Below, piece by piece: positions 26,331-36,420 of a stretch of DNA of 64,000 nucleotides. The notes under the pieces are model-generated. The model searched no databases. It was not told the DNA's origin and worked only from the letters and a program-made list of their open reading frames with translations. The translations under genes and the position numbers were made by a program. Where the stretch lies: positions 17,590 through 81,589 of the forward strand of contig DASRJE010000157.1 in NCBI GenBank assembly GCA_035649635.1, written 5' to 3'. How positions within the stretch are numbered: position 1 is the stretch's first letter; each line of letters opens with the position of its first letter. This stretch comes from Gp6-AA40 sp035649635. Its GTDB lineage: Bacteria; Acidobacteriota; Vicinamibacteria; Vicinamibacterales; UBA2999.

Positions 26331-26401
26331 GGGCCCGGCGGATCCATAAATCAGGACCCGCCCCTTGGTCCGTAGGCCGGGTCTTACTCTGTAGACCCGG
26401 C
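26331..26401. repeat. REP-like hairpin pair, locus 2
   Basis: The first hairpin (GGCGGATCC and GGACCCGCC, one mismatch, 8-base loop) is followed by a perfect one: GCCGGGTCT at 26376-26384 and AGACCCGGC at 26393-26401, again with an 8-base loop. CGTAGG precedes the second. It is the same family as 23997-24051 and 27355-27384, and lies in the divergent spacer upstream of the VWFA gene. Confidence 0.8.
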
Positions 26402-26434
26402 GTCACCACACCTCCGACCCGGCTATCATGTTCC

Positions 26435-27349
26435 ATGGTCAGGAGCGCGATCGGGGTCATTGCCGCCATCCTGGCCACGTCTCTCGCGCACCTAGCGGCC
26501 CAGCAGGCCACTTTTCGCGCCGGCACCGAGCTCGTCAGCGTGACAGCGACGGTGACCGACCGCCGCGGGCAGCACCTGACCGACCTCACCCGTGAGGACT
26601 TTGAGGTCCTCGAAGACGGCAAGCCACAAACCCTCCAGCAGTTCGCCCGCGGAGAGGATCTCGAGACAGGACCGGAGCTGCACATCGGGTTGCTGTTCGA
26701 TACCAGCGGCAGCATGGACGCCGACATCAAGATGTCCAGATCGGCGGCGATCAAGTTTCTCAACACGATGAACTACGCTCGCGACATGACCCTCGTCGAT
26801 TTCGATACCGAGGTGCGCGTCACCAAGTTCAGCCAGCAGGACTTTCCTCGACTCGTCGAACGGATCCGTTCGCGCAAGCCAGAGGGATTCACGGCGATGT
26901 ACGACGCGCTCGGTGTGTATCTCGACGGCGCCGCGGACGTCGCCGGGCGCAAGATTCTTGTGATCTTCACCGACGGCGGTGATACGCGGAGCGCCATCCG
27001 CTTCGGTGATGCCATGACGTTGATTCGCGCCTCCGACGTGATGGTCTACGCAATTGGGTTCCTGCAGAATCAGTCCAGCGGCTCGCGGTCGGATCAGCGC
27101 CTCCGGCTGACGCAGATGGCGACCGAAAGCGGGGGCAGCGCGTTCTTTCCGACGACGATGAAAGAGATCGAAGAAGCGTACGACACAATCGTGTCGCAGG
27201 TGCGTGCGCAGTACACGTTCGGATACGTGTCGACCAACACAGCCACCGATGGCCACTGGCGCAAGGTTGAAATCCGCGTGCGCCAGCCTGCCGGCAACGG
27301 CGTCCGCATACAGGCACGCAAAGGATATTTCGCCCCATTCCGTAACTAA
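26435..27349 (+). CDS. VWFA-related acidobacterial secreted protein (TIGR03436-like)
   Basis: It has a signal peptide (ending A-A-Q-Q-A), then the family-defining V-S-V-T-A-T-V-T-D-R-R-G-Q-H-L-x-D-L-T-R-E-D-F and E-D-G-K-P-Q stretch. A von Willebrand A domain follows with a MIDAS set: D-T-S-G-S-M, the Thr in G-F-T-A-M-Y-D-A-L, and F-T-D-G-G-D. The C-terminus has Y-T-F-G-Y-V and R-K-G-Y-F. These proteins are abundant in Acidobacteria, are exported and probably bind protein partners through the metal site. The specific function is unknown. This is the best taxonomic clue of the window. Confidence 0.92.
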   Translation: MVRSAIGVIAAILATSLAHLAAQQATFRAGTELVSVTATVTDRRGQHLTDLTREDFEVLEDGKPQTLQQFARGEDLETGPELHIGLLFDTSGSMDADIKMSRSAAIKFLNTMNYARDMTLVDFDTEVRVTKFSQQDFPRLVERIRSRKPEGFTAMYDALGVYLDGAADVAGRKILVIFTDGGDTRSAIRFGDAMTLIRASDVMVYAIGFLQNQSSGSRSDQRLRLTQMATESGGSAFFPTTMKEIEEAYDTIVSQVRAQYTFGYVSTNTATDGHWRKVEIRVRQPAGNGVRIQARKGYFAPFRN

Positions 27350-27354
27350 TGCGA

Positions 27355-27384
27355 AGGGCGGGTCTTGTTCTCGAGACCCGCCCT
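27355..27384. repeat. REP-like hairpin, locus 3
   Basis: Perfect 11-bp arms AGGGCGGGTCT (27355-27365) and AGACCCGCCCT (27374-27384) with an 8-base loop TGTTCTCG. It lies just after the VWFA gene stop and could serve as a terminator-like structure there. Confidence 0.85.
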
Positions 27385-27459
27385 GCCGGTGGACAGCCAA
27401 GCAGCGGATGGGGGATAGTGGGGAGTTACGGGATACGCGATTCCCGGCACTGAGGATCC

Positions 27460-29466
<2,007 letters not shown>

Positions 29467-30246
29467 GTGCTCCCACTTCTCGACGCCTGGTTGAAGGGCG
29501 CCGTCCTCGAGGTTCAGGAGTACGTCCGCCTGCAGATCGCGACGATCCGTGGCGCGCTTTCGCGCCCGTTCTACTTCCGTGACGTAGTCGAGCAGTTCGA
29601 ACAGATCGGCATTGGATCGCTGACGGTCGTGCTGCTCACGGGGTTTTTCACAGGCGCCGTGCTGGCGTTGCAAACCGGCATCACCTTGGACCAGTTTGGT
29701 GCGAGACCGTTCGTCGGTCGCCTGATCAGCGCGTCGATGGTGAAGGAACTCGGGCCGGTGTTGACCGGCCTGATGCTGGCCGGGCGCATCGGGTCCGGCA
29801 TTGCCGCCGAGCTCGGCTCGATGGTGGTCACCGATCAGATCAACGCGCTGCGCGCGCTCGGGACCGACCCGGTTCGGAAGCTCGTCGTGCCGCGTGTGCT
29901 CGCCGGGTTCTTCATGGCGCCCGTCCTGACAGTGATCTCCGATACAGTCGGGATCATTGGCGGATGGCTCATCGCAGTTTTCCAGCTGCGAGTCGCGTCG
30001 AGCCTGTACTGGACCTCGGTCGTTGATGGGCTGTACATCTACGACGCGTGGATGGGAATCATCAAGCCGTTCTGCCTTGGTTATGTCATTGTGACGATTG
30101 GGTGTCATGTGGGACTTCGAACAGCGGGCGGGACACAAGGGGTCGGTCGCGCGACGACTAACGCCGTAGTCGCCTCGTCTGTAGCTGTGATCGCCGTCGA
30201 CTTCTTCGTCACGCGACTGCTGATCACGCTATTTGGTCAGGGCTAA
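29467..30246 (+). CDS. MlaE-family ABC transporter permease
   Basis: A 259-residue permease of the MlaE/YrbE family. The signature region T-G-F-F-T-G-A-V-L-A-L-Q-T-G and the S-M-V-K-E-L-G-P-V-L-T-G-L-M-L-A-G-R-I-G-S-G-I-A-A-E-L-G block are clear. Five to six helices place it in the inner membrane, where it pairs with the ATPase at 30302 and the MCE protein at 31159 to move phospholipids between membranes. The GTG start at 29467 directly abuts the uvrB stop. Confidence 0.95.
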   Translation: MLPLLDAWLKGAVLEVQEYVRLQIATIRGALSRPFYFRDVVEQFEQIGIGSLTVVLLTGFFTGAVLALQTGITLDQFGARPFVGRLISASMVKELGPVLTGLMLAGRIGSGIAAELGSMVVTDQINALRALGTDPVRKLVVPRVLAGFFMAPVLTVISDTVGIIGGWLIAVFQLRVASSLYWTSVVDGLYIYDAWMGIIKPFCLGYVIVTIGCHVGLRTAGGTQGVGRATTNAVVASSVAVIAVDFFVTRLLITLFGQG

Positions 30247-30301
30247 AGCCGGACAGGCGTTGGATCCGCAGTAAGGATCGATCATTCGTGAGGATTAACC
30301 A

Positions 30302-31147
30302 TTGAGCGTCGAGGCGTCGAACACAGCAACGATGGAGAGGCCGGCTGCGGCGGAGCAGCCGGTCATCGTGGTCGACAAAGTGTCGCTCGCATTCGACGAC
30401 AAGGTAGTGTTGAAAGAAGTCAGCTTCACGCTGATGCCCGGGCATACGAAAGTGATCCTCGGGGCGAGTGGCTCTGGCAAGTCGACAATCCTCAAGTTGA
30501 TTCTCGGCCTCTGGAAACCGGACGGCGGCGCGATCTGGGTCAACGGCGAGCGCGTCGACACGATGAGGGAACTGGAGTTGATGAAAGTGCGCGCCGACGT
30601 TGGGATGGTGTTTCAAGAGGGCGCGCTCTTCGATTCGCTGACGGTGGGCGAAAACGTCGGCTACAAGCTCTACGAAGAATCCGACAGCTCGCTCGAACAG
30701 GCACGAGCCCGCGTGGAGGAAGTGCTGGGCTTCGTGGGATTGCGCGACTTCATCGAGCGGATGCCATCGGAGCTGTCGGGCGGTCAGCGCCGGCGTGTCG
30801 CGATTGCTCGCGCGATGGCGGCCAAGCCCAGGATCCTGCTCTACGACGAAGCGACCACCGGGCTCGATCCGATCACGGCCATCACCGTCGATGAAGAGAT
30901 GGTCAAGTTGCGGGACCTCGAAGGCGTGAGCTCGATCATCGTCACCCATCAGCTGCGGGATGCCTTCTTCGTCGCCACGCACCAGGCCGTGCGTCAGCGG
31001 GACGGCTACGCGATTTCCCCTGCCGATGCGCGGAAGTGTGACGAAGCCGAGTTCATCATGCTGAAAGAGGGTGTGGTGTCCTTCGAGGGCAACGCTGCGG
31101 AGCTCCGCGCGGCAAAAGATACCTACCTGCGGTCGTTTCTCTCGTAA
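30302..31147 (+). CDS. MlaF-family ABC transporter ATP-binding protein
   Basis: The ATPase of the lipid transporter. Walker A is G-A-S-G-S-G-K-S-T, the signature motif is L-S-G-G-Q-R-R-R-V, Walker B is I-L-L-Y-D-E-A-T-T-G-L-D, and the H-loop is V-T-H-Q. The V-F-Q-E-G-A-L-F-D-S-L-T Q-loop region is typical of MlaF. A TTG start at 30302 is preceded by a GAGGA-like site. A 20-residue Ala/Glu-rich N-terminal extension comes before the first strand. It is 55 bases after the permease and 11 before the MCE gene. Confidence 0.95.
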   Translation: MSVEASNTATMERPAAAEQPVIVVDKVSLAFDDKVVLKEVSFTLMPGHTKVILGASGSGKSTILKLILGLWKPDGGAIWVNGERVDTMRELELMKVRADVGMVFQEGALFDSLTVGENVGYKLYEESDSSLEQARARVEEVLGFVGLRDFIERMPSELSGGQRRRVAIARAMAAKPRILLYDEATTGLDPITAITVDEEMVKLRDLEGVSSIIVTHQLRDAFFVATHQAVRQRDGYAISPADARKCDEAEFIMLKEGVVSFEGNAAELRAAKDTYLRSFLS

Positions 31148-31158
31148 AGGAATCAGCC

Positions 31159-32199
31159 ATGCCACGTACTCGTTCTTTGGCCTGGGCGGAGTTGAAGATC
31201 GGACTGGTGTCGATCTTCGCCATCATCATGGCGACCACGCTGATCTTCCTGCTCAGCGGGTCCGGCGGCTTCTTCTGGCAGCGGTATTCGATCAAGACGA
31301 CGTTTACCGACACTGCCGGACTCAAGGAAGGCGCGCCGGTGCGGGTGGCGGGCGTGGAAGTCGGTTCGGTCAGCGAGTTGAACTTCGTGGGTGACCGGGT
31401 TGAGGTCGTGATGGAAGTCAACAAGGATCATCGGTCCCGGATCACGACGAATTCCGTGGCGTCGCTTGGCTCCGTGTCGCTGCTCGGAGAGGCAGCGGTC
31501 GACATCACGGCCGCGAGCGATGGCACGTCGATACCGGAATGGGGATACGTGCGCTCTGGCCGCGCAACGGGAACAGTCAGTGACGTGGCGAATCGGGCGA
31601 GCACTGCCATCGAAGAGACGACGGCTCTCGTCAACGATCTTCGGGCGGGGAAGGGCACAATGGGACGGCTGCTGACGGACGAGCAGCTGTATAACGAGCT
31701 GACGGCGCTGATGATTTCAGTCCAGGGCGTGACCGACGGGATCTCGAAGGGCAACGGCACGCTGGGGCGCCTGATGAACGATCCTGCGGCGGCGAAGTCG
31801 CTCGAGGCCTCGCTCGATAATCTCCAGGCCGTGACCGCGCGTATTCGCGCGGGTGAGGGGAGCCTGGGCAAACTCCTGAATGACGACACCATGCACCGTT
31901 CGTTGACATCGACGACGTCGAACCTTGATTCGATTACGGGACGAATCAGCCGGGGAGAGGGGACGGCTGGAAAACTGATCAGCGACGCCGAGCTCTACAA
32001 CAGACTGAATTCGCTGTCCGACCGGATCGACAAGGTGATGGCGGGCCTGCAGCAAGGCGACGGAACGGCAGGCCAACTGCTTCGAGATCGGCAGTTGTAT
32101 GAGAATATGAACGGAACCATGGTGGACTTGAGAAGCCTGATTAACGAGATCAAGAAGGACCCGAAGAAGTATCTGAATGTGAGGGTCAGTTTGTTTTGA
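31159..32199 (+). CDS. MCE/MlaD-family lipid transport protein with five 34-residue repeats
   Basis: One N-terminal transmembrane anchor precedes a single MCE domain, with F-T-D-T-A-G-L-K-E-G-A-P-V-R-V-A-G-V-E-V-G at about 50-75. It binds lipid in the periplasm and works with the permease and ATPase upstream. Residues 163-332 are five head-to-tail repeats, each exactly 34 residues. Each starts with a G-x-G-(T/S)-x-G-(R/K/Q)-L-(L/M/I)-x-D motif and runs into a predicted helix. This probably forms a helical needle or barrel extension towards the outer membrane. A 14-residue tail ends the protein. Confidence 0.93.
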   Translation: MPRTRSLAWAELKIGLVSIFAIIMATTLIFLLSGSGGFFWQRYSIKTTFTDTAGLKEGAPVRVAGVEVGSVSELNFVGDRVEVVMEVNKDHRSRITTNSVASLGSVSLLGEAAVDITAASDGTSIPEWGYVRSGRATGTVSDVANRASTAIEETTALVNDLRAGKGTMGRLLTDEQLYNELTALMISVQGVTDGISKGNGTLGRLMNDPAAAKSLEASLDNLQAVTARIRAGEGSLGKLLNDDTMHRSLTSTTSNLDSITGRISRGEGTAGKLISDAELYNRLNSLSDRIDKVMAGLQQGDGTAGQLLRDRQLYENMNGTMVDLRSLINEIKKDPKKYLNVRVSLF

Positions 32200-32214
32200 T
32201 TCGCGGGTTGAGAG

Positions 32215-32247
32215 CAAACCCCGAGTCCCGGATCCCGAATCTCGAGG
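32215..32247. repeat. CCCGA(A/G)TC-type degenerate microrepeat, copy 1
   Basis: A run of near-identical 7-8 base units (CCCGAGTC, CCGGATC, CCGAATCTCGAG) lies between the MCE and YtxH-like genes. It ends in the latter's ribosome binding site region. A similar run is at 40858-40893. Confidence 0.55.
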
Positions 32248-32257
32248 AGAGAGCGTC

Positions 32258-32530
32258 ATGTCGCAGCAGGGCAACGGTGGAGGGATGTTCGTCGCGTTCA
32301 TTGCAGGTGCAATCGCAGGTGCAGCCGTGGCGCTGCTCTTCGCTCCTGCCACGGGCGAGGAGACCCGCGAGTATCTGGGACAGCGCGCGCGCGAGGGCAA
32401 GGACCGCGCGACCGAGGCTGCCCGCCAGGGTCGTGAGATTCTCAACAAGCAGCGAGAGAACCTGACAACGGCATTCGACCGTGCGCGCGAGCAATATCAC
32501 AGCGCGCGCGAGACGGGGCAGGACGCGTGA
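32258..32530 (+). CDS. YtxH domain-containing small membrane protein
   Basis: A 90-residue protein. A Gly/Ala-rich transmembrane helix (F-I-A-G-A-I-A-G-A-A-V-A-L-L-F-A-P) and the L-F-A-P-x-T-G-E-E-T-R-E motif define the YtxH family. A charged helical tail follows. Function is unknown; in other bacteria it is stress-associated. The strong GAGGAGAG site precedes ATG at 32258. Its stop overlaps the next GTG start (GTGA). It is likely part of the uvrB-Mla transcript. Confidence 0.9.
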   Translation: MSQQGNGGGMFVAFIAGAIAGAAVALLFAPATGEETREYLGQRAREGKDRATEAARQGREILNKQRENLTTAFDRAREQYHSARETGQDA

Positions 32531-32985
32531 GCCCACTCGCAGTCACGTTCCTCGGTCTCATCGCGCTGGCCGTTCTGTCGATGGCCGCCGGGCAGATTTA
32601 CGCTCTGCTTTTGACAGTACGGGCAGTGCGGCAGATGGGTGAGAGCTTGAACCGGTTCGAGCGCGACCTCCGTCCCATCGTCGATAACGTGAATGCGATG
32701 TCGGCGGAAGCGAAGCGCGCGGCCGTCCTGGCGAGCGCGCAGGTCGAGCGCGCCGATCGCTTGTTGACCGATGTGTCGCGTCGCGTGGAAGACACCGTGG
32801 GAATCGTGCAGCGATCGATCCTGGCGCCTGCGCGTGACGGCATGGCGATCTTCTCGGGAATCAAGGCTGCACTGCTGTCATTTCGCGACCTCAGGTCGCG
32901 TCCCCGGAGATCGCCCGGTGTCGGACCCGTTCCGCGCGCTGTTCCCGATCCGGGCGACGACGACCACGCGTCGTTCATCGGTTAA
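32527..32985 (+). CDS. DUF948-like membrane-anchored coiled-coil protein
   Basis: A single N-terminal helix (about residues 5-27) is followed by a long amphipathic helical region with L-N-R-F-E-R-D-L-R-P-I-V-D-N-V-N and further heptads, then a Pro/Arg-rich tail. This resembles DUF948/YtxG proteins, which often accompany YtxH. The GTG start at 32527 overlaps the YtxH stop. The function is unknown but membrane-envelope related. Its TAA stop is at the left edge of a long hairpin repeat. Confidence 0.75.
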   Translation: MSPLAVTFLGLIALAVLSMAAGQIYALLLTVRAVRQMGESLNRFERDLRPIVDNVNAMSAEAKRAAVLASAQVERADRLLTDVSRRVEDTVGIVQRSILAPARDGMAIFSGIKAALLSFRDLRSRPRRSPGVGPVPRAVPDPGDDDHASFIG

Positions 32986-33039
32986 AGACACCGGGTGTAA
33001 TTTCGCATGGATATGAACGGAAATTACACCCGGTGTCTT
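32985..33039. repeat. Long perfect hairpin, GACACCGGGTGT family, copy 2 (start codon in loop)
   Basis: Perfect 20-bp arms at 32985-33004 and 33020-33039 with a 15-base loop (33005-33019). The loop contains ATG at 33007 and at 33013, both in frame with the DUF3237 gene. The right arm encodes part of its N-terminus. The arm sequence matches copy 1 at 21051 except for one substitution and one base of length. Confidence 0.85.
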
Positions 33040-33579
33040 AACTCACTCGTGGCATGCCTTGCCGCGGCAACCGTGCTCTGCGGAGCCGCACCTCTTTCCG
33101 CACAGGAAGGAACGCGTCAGCCTCCGGCGCCAGGGCTCGTGTTCGCGTTCGAGGCGCGCGTCGAAGTGGGCGCGCCGCTCGAAGTCGGGCAGTTGCCGCG
33201 CGGCATGCGCCGCATTGTCCCCATCCTGCGCGGCACGTTCGAAGGGCCTGGTATCAAGGGGAAGGTGATGCCAGGGGGCGCTGATTGGCAGATCATCGGC
33301 GCCGACGGGTTCAGCGAGCTCGATACGCGGTACACGCTCGAGACCGACACCAAGCGCATCATCTACGTGCAGAATGCCGGCATCCGGCATGCGGCGCCAG
33401 ACGTCATGCAGCGCTTGCTGCGCGGCGAGACCGTCGATCCCCAGCTCGTATACTTCCGGACGGTGCCGAAATTCGAGACCTCCGCCCCGGAACTTCAGTG
33501 GCTGACGCGCAGCGTGTTCGTTGGTACCGGCGAGCGGTATCCCAACGAAGTCGTCATCCGGTTCTGGCGCGTCGAGTAG
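33007..33579 (+). CDS. DUF3237 family secreted protein
   Basis: The mature region has the DUF3237 pattern: P-G-L-V-F-A-F-E-A-R-V-E-V-G, P-R-G-M-R-R-I-V-P-I-L-R-G-T-F-E-G-P, a G-A-D-W-Q-I-I segment, D-T-R-Y-T-L-E-T-D, and a C-terminal F-V-G-T-G-E-R-Y-P-N. A signal peptide runs from about residue 10 to S-A-Q near residue 32. The start codon choices, ATG 33007 and 33013, both lie in the loop of a repeat hairpin. The first dozen residues are therefore repeat-encoded. The function of the family is unknown. Confidence 0.85.
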   Translation: MDMNGNYTRCLNSLVACLAAATVLCGAAPLSAQEGTRQPPAPGLVFAFEARVEVGAPLEVGQLPRGMRRIVPILRGTFEGPGIKGKVMPGGADWQIIGADGFSELDTRYTLETDTKRIIYVQNAGIRHAAPDVMQRLLRGETVDPQLVYFRTVPKFETSAPELQWLTRSVFVGTGERYPNEVVIRFWRVE

Positions 33580-33586
33580 CCAACCC

Positions 33587-33616
33587 CTTTTGATTTTTGT
33601 CTTTTGACCTTTGACC
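33587..33616. repeat. TTTGACC-type heptad microrepeat, copy 2
   Basis: Units TTTTGAT, TTTTGTC, TTTTGACC and TTTGACC occur in tandem between the DUF3237 gene and the next gene. It is the same type as at 16246-16280. Confidence 0.65.
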
Positions 33617-33663
33617 TAGAGGAGTGATACAACTCGCCCAGATTCCAGCCGGAGGACTCTGAG

Positions 33664-34197
33664 ATGACTGCCATTCGCGGCTTCGGCCTCGTGGCCCTCG
33701 CGGGTTTTCTCCTCATGCCATCCACACTCTCCGCTCAGGACTCGAAGTCCGCGGCCGTTGCCGGAGAGCTCACGCGACTGCTCGACGAGATGAAGTTGGA
33801 CGCGGTCGCGGCCAAGCACGGGACGGATCGCTTCGTCGCCGCGCTCTACTTCCAGGGTAGTCAATTGCTGGTAGTGGCGGCCAAGTACTCCGTCCCCGAG
33901 CGGATGAACCAGTTGATCGGGCAGAAGCAGTATCGTGACGTCTACGCCGATCTGAGCAGCGCCTCGGAGCAGGCTACCAAGGTTTTCGTGATGGACCTGG
34001 GCGCCAACGGGCTCAAGTTCAAGCGAGAAAACAACGAGCCGTTCGACACCGTCGATTCGTCCGGCGGCAGCGTCGCTTTCAACGGCGAGCGGGGCAAGCT
34101 GTCCGAGGACGACTACCGGAAAGCATTTTCCACGAGCGACGAGCAGTACACGTCGATGCTGCAGGCGCTGCTGGCGGCGCTCAAGAAGCCCTCGTAG
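33664..34197 (+). CDS. Secreted protein of unknown function
   Basis: 177 residues with a clear signal peptide (basic start, hydrophobic core, ends S-A-Q). The mature part is helical, with L-T-R-L-L-D-E-M-K-L-D-A-V-A-A-K near the start, then a beta-like A-L-Y-F-Q-G-S-Q-L-L-V-V-A-A-K-Y segment and Q-K-Q-Y-R-D-V-Y-A-D-L. I do not recognise the family. A GGAGG site precedes ATG at 33664. It is followed by a hairpin terminator at 34229. Confidence 0.75.
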   Translation: MTAIRGFGLVALAGFLLMPSTLSAQDSKSAAVAGELTRLLDEMKLDAVAAKHGTDRFVAALYFQGSQLLVVAAKYSVPERMNQLIGQKQYRDVYADLSSASEQATKVFVMDLGANGLKFKRENNEPFDTVDSSGGSVAFNGERGKLSEDDYRKAFSTSDEQYTSMLQALLAALKKPS

Positions 34198-34228
34198 CCG
34201 GCGCTTTGCGCTAACGCTCGAGGCAACA

Positions 34229-34264
34229 AGGAGGGCAGTCTTCGGACTGTCCTCTTTGTGTTTC
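34229..34264 (+). terminator. TTCG-tetraloop terminator
   Basis: A 10-bp stem (GAGGGCAGTC and GACTGTCCTC, one G-T pair) closes a TTCG tetraloop and is followed by TTTGTGTTT. The left side has an A-rich complement (AACAAG), so it could work in both directions. It follows the secreted-protein gene by about 30 bases. The right half recurs at 39680. Confidence 0.8.
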
Positions 34265-34514
34265 AACCGACATTCAGGAAGCTCGGTACAGGAATCAGCT
34301 TTTTGCGCGATGAACGTCGAGCCGCTTCGCGCGATCCGCTCTCCGCGACTCGCGGCGGGCGCCATGTCGATCGCCGTTCTGGTTGCGTCATGACGGAATC
34401 GTCGTCGCTGCGGGGAACGCGGGCGGCACGAGGATCGCGGGATCCGTGGCAAATCTGCGAAGAATCGCGCGTACGAATCTTGCATCGTTCGAAGCGACGG
34501 CCTGTGCACCCAAG

Positions 34515-35327
34515 ATGCTGACCGATCTGCTCGGTATTCTTGCTCTCCTCATCCCCTTTGCGCTCACAGGTCTGCTTGTGGAAGCCTTTCACGTGGCGCA
34601 GGCGCGCCAAAGTGGCTACACGCGAAACCTCGCGCTCAACGTACTGTGCACCATCCTCTATTTCGCCGGTGATATGGTGGCCGGTACCTTCTTCAGCTTC
34701 TGTCTCGCGAAACTGATTCGCGCGCTTCCTGGCGCGGGTGTCTTCGCACTCCCGACGCCCGATCGCCTCACGCCGCTGTACGTCGTTGGCGTCACCGCAC
34801 TCTGGCTCGCGATCGGCGATTTCTTCAATTACTGGTGGCATCGCCTACAGCACACGTCGACCTGGCTCTGGGCGCAACACGAAGTGCATCACAGTGATGA
34901 GCACCTGAACGTCACCTCGGCGTACCGCCACCATTGGCTCGAGTCGCCCTTCAAGACGGTGGCTATGGTCGCGCCGATCACATATCTTTTCGTGCCGGTA
35001 CCGGCGATTGCGGCGACGGTCTCCCTCACGGGTCTCGGGCTGACGTTCTTCGCCCACATGAACGCGCGCATCGGGTTCGGACCGCTGAACTGGATTCTGC
35101 TCACCCCCCAGATGCATCGTATTCACCACTCACGCGAGTCCGAGCATCGCGACCGCAACTTCGCGTTCATCTTTCCACTTTGGGATGTGCTCTTCGGCAC
35201 CTACTATCATCCGCACTCGATCGAATATCCGGCGACGGGACTCGCGTCAGGCGAAAAACTCGTGACGCCATGGCAGGCGATCGCGTGGCCGTTCCTCCGC
35301 TGGAGCGGCAGAACCTCGAAGCTCTGA
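34515..35327 (+). CDS. Sterol desaturase/fatty acid hydroxylase superfamily protein
   Basis: An integral membrane di-iron enzyme of about 270 residues. It carries the three His boxes: H-R-L-Q-H, H-E-V-H-H-S-D-E-H-L-N and H-R-I-H-H-S, in the usual order between helices. It would hydroxylate or desaturate a lipid (fatty acid, sterol or hopanoid precursor) at the membrane with O2. I start at ATG 34515 (M-L-T-D-L-L-G-I-L), because the upstream in-frame sequence from 34383 lacks conserved character. It stands alone. Confidence 0.88.
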   Translation: MLTDLLGILALLIPFALTGLLVEAFHVAQARQSGYTRNLALNVLCTILYFAGDMVAGTFFSFCLAKLIRALPGAGVFALPTPDRLTPLYVVGVTALWLAIGDFFNYWWHRLQHTSTWLWAQHEVHHSDEHLNVTSAYRHHWLESPFKTVAMVAPITYLFVPVPAIAATVSLTGLGLTFFAHMNARIGFGPLNWILLTPQMHRIHHSRESEHRDRNFAFIFPLWDVLFGTYYHPHSIEYPATGLASGEKLVTPWQAIAWPFLRWSGRTSKL

Positions 35328-35481
35328 CCGATACCAGTTAGGCCGCAGCCTGTAGCCCCGGTTTACGCAACGGCGAGTAGATGACTGCAGCTACGCGCTG
35401 CGCCCATCGAATGATTTACCGTGCAAGGAACGTCATCCGAGCGGGGAACGGACACTGCTCGTGGTGACACGACGCAAACCG

Positions 35482-35985
35482 CTAAAGTCCTGTGTGGCGC
35501 TCCCTCGCTTCTCTAAGACACGTAGCATTCCCAAGCGACAGGGTGATTCCCAACTCTGGGCCCTCGTGTCGGCGCAGGCCAGCGAAGGTAGAGCCGGTCC
35601 GCGATACCCAGAATCTCTCGCCGGTTTCCTTCACGTCGTCAGGTTTTCCCCACACTTTGTTCAGTGCGTCCGCCAACTGGTCGAATGTTGCGCGCTTTGG
35701 TTTGAGCGGCCAGCCGACAAGCACGTAGCAGAACCGCCTTTCGTGAAAGTAGTAAGTAACTAACTCTACCGGCAAGCCTGCCACGCTCGTATTTCTGTCT
35801 TGCGGTCGCAGGTATGCAGTCATTCCGTGCAACGTTGAGTCGCTCGGGATCATGTCCTGAGTAGGCGGATCGTCCCACTTCAGTCCTCGGAAACCGTTGC
35901 TGGGTCCTGGATCTGAAGCAAGAATGGCCGTCGGCACCGTTGTCAGGACTATAAGCGCAAGCAGCGGGGGAATGAAGCTTCTCAC
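35482..35985 (-). CDS. Secreted protein of unknown function
   Basis: Using the GTG at 35985 gives a 167-residue protein that begins with a signal peptide (R-S-F-I-P-P-L-L-A-L-I-V-L, cleaved near I-L-A-S). The mature domain has G-F-R-G-L-K-W-D-D-P, E-L-V-T-Y-Y-F-H-E-R-R-F-C-Y-V-L-V-G-W, and L-A-D-A-L-N-K-V-W-G-K-P-D. This pattern is seen in small exported proteins with a G-x-x-W-G-x-x-x motif of unknown role. A longer form to 36063 is possible. It has no co-directional neighbour. Confidence 0.65.
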   Translation of the reverse strand: MRSFIPPLLALIVLTTVPTAILASDPGPSNGFRGLKWDDPPTQDMIPSDSTLHGMTAYLRPQDRNTSVAGLPVELVTYYFHERRFCYVLVGWPLKPKRATFDQLADALNKVWGKPDDVKETGERFWVSRTGSTFAGLRRHEGPELGITLSLGNATCLREARERHTGL

Positions 35986-36420
35986 ATCGTGGGTGTGTGC
36001 AAGCCACACGACATCGCCACGCAGCGCAGTCACGCGCACTCCTGTCAAACATCCGACTTTCAAAGACTCGGTTCTGGCGAGTGGACCCCGCTATTCATCC
36101 TCCGCATCGGTTCGCTTACACCCACTCCCGTTTCGGAGGGTCGCGCAGTTCCGGCCGTGGGCGCACGAAGCACGCGAGTCGGAGGCGGTTGTTGGTGAGA
36201 GCGTAAAAAGGCGATCTTCAACCCGAGTTAGACACATCTTCGAAGTACTTCCATATCCAGCCATAAGTCCGATGTTAACCAGACGCTTACCGGTCGCGGT
36301 CCCAATACTGAAGTTCTAAAGTCGGGCAACGTCGGCACGGTCGTTGCCCTCCCCAAGCTTGTGTTCGAACTCCCCCGCAGTGTTGCGTCCGGCCGCGAGA
36401 TTCTTGCCACAAGGCAACGA
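35986..36420. other. Gene-poor stretch, nothing recognised
   Basis: 435 bases with only short frames on both strands and no residue pattern I can assign. The base composition is lower in GC than its surroundings in the 36190-36330 part. No palindrome comparable to the listed families is seen. Confidence 0.5.

Noticed and set aside
31645..32154. Possible CRISPR or DNA tandem repeat under the MCE repeats
   Set aside because: The repetition is at protein level; the DNA units differ too much to be a direct DNA repeat array.
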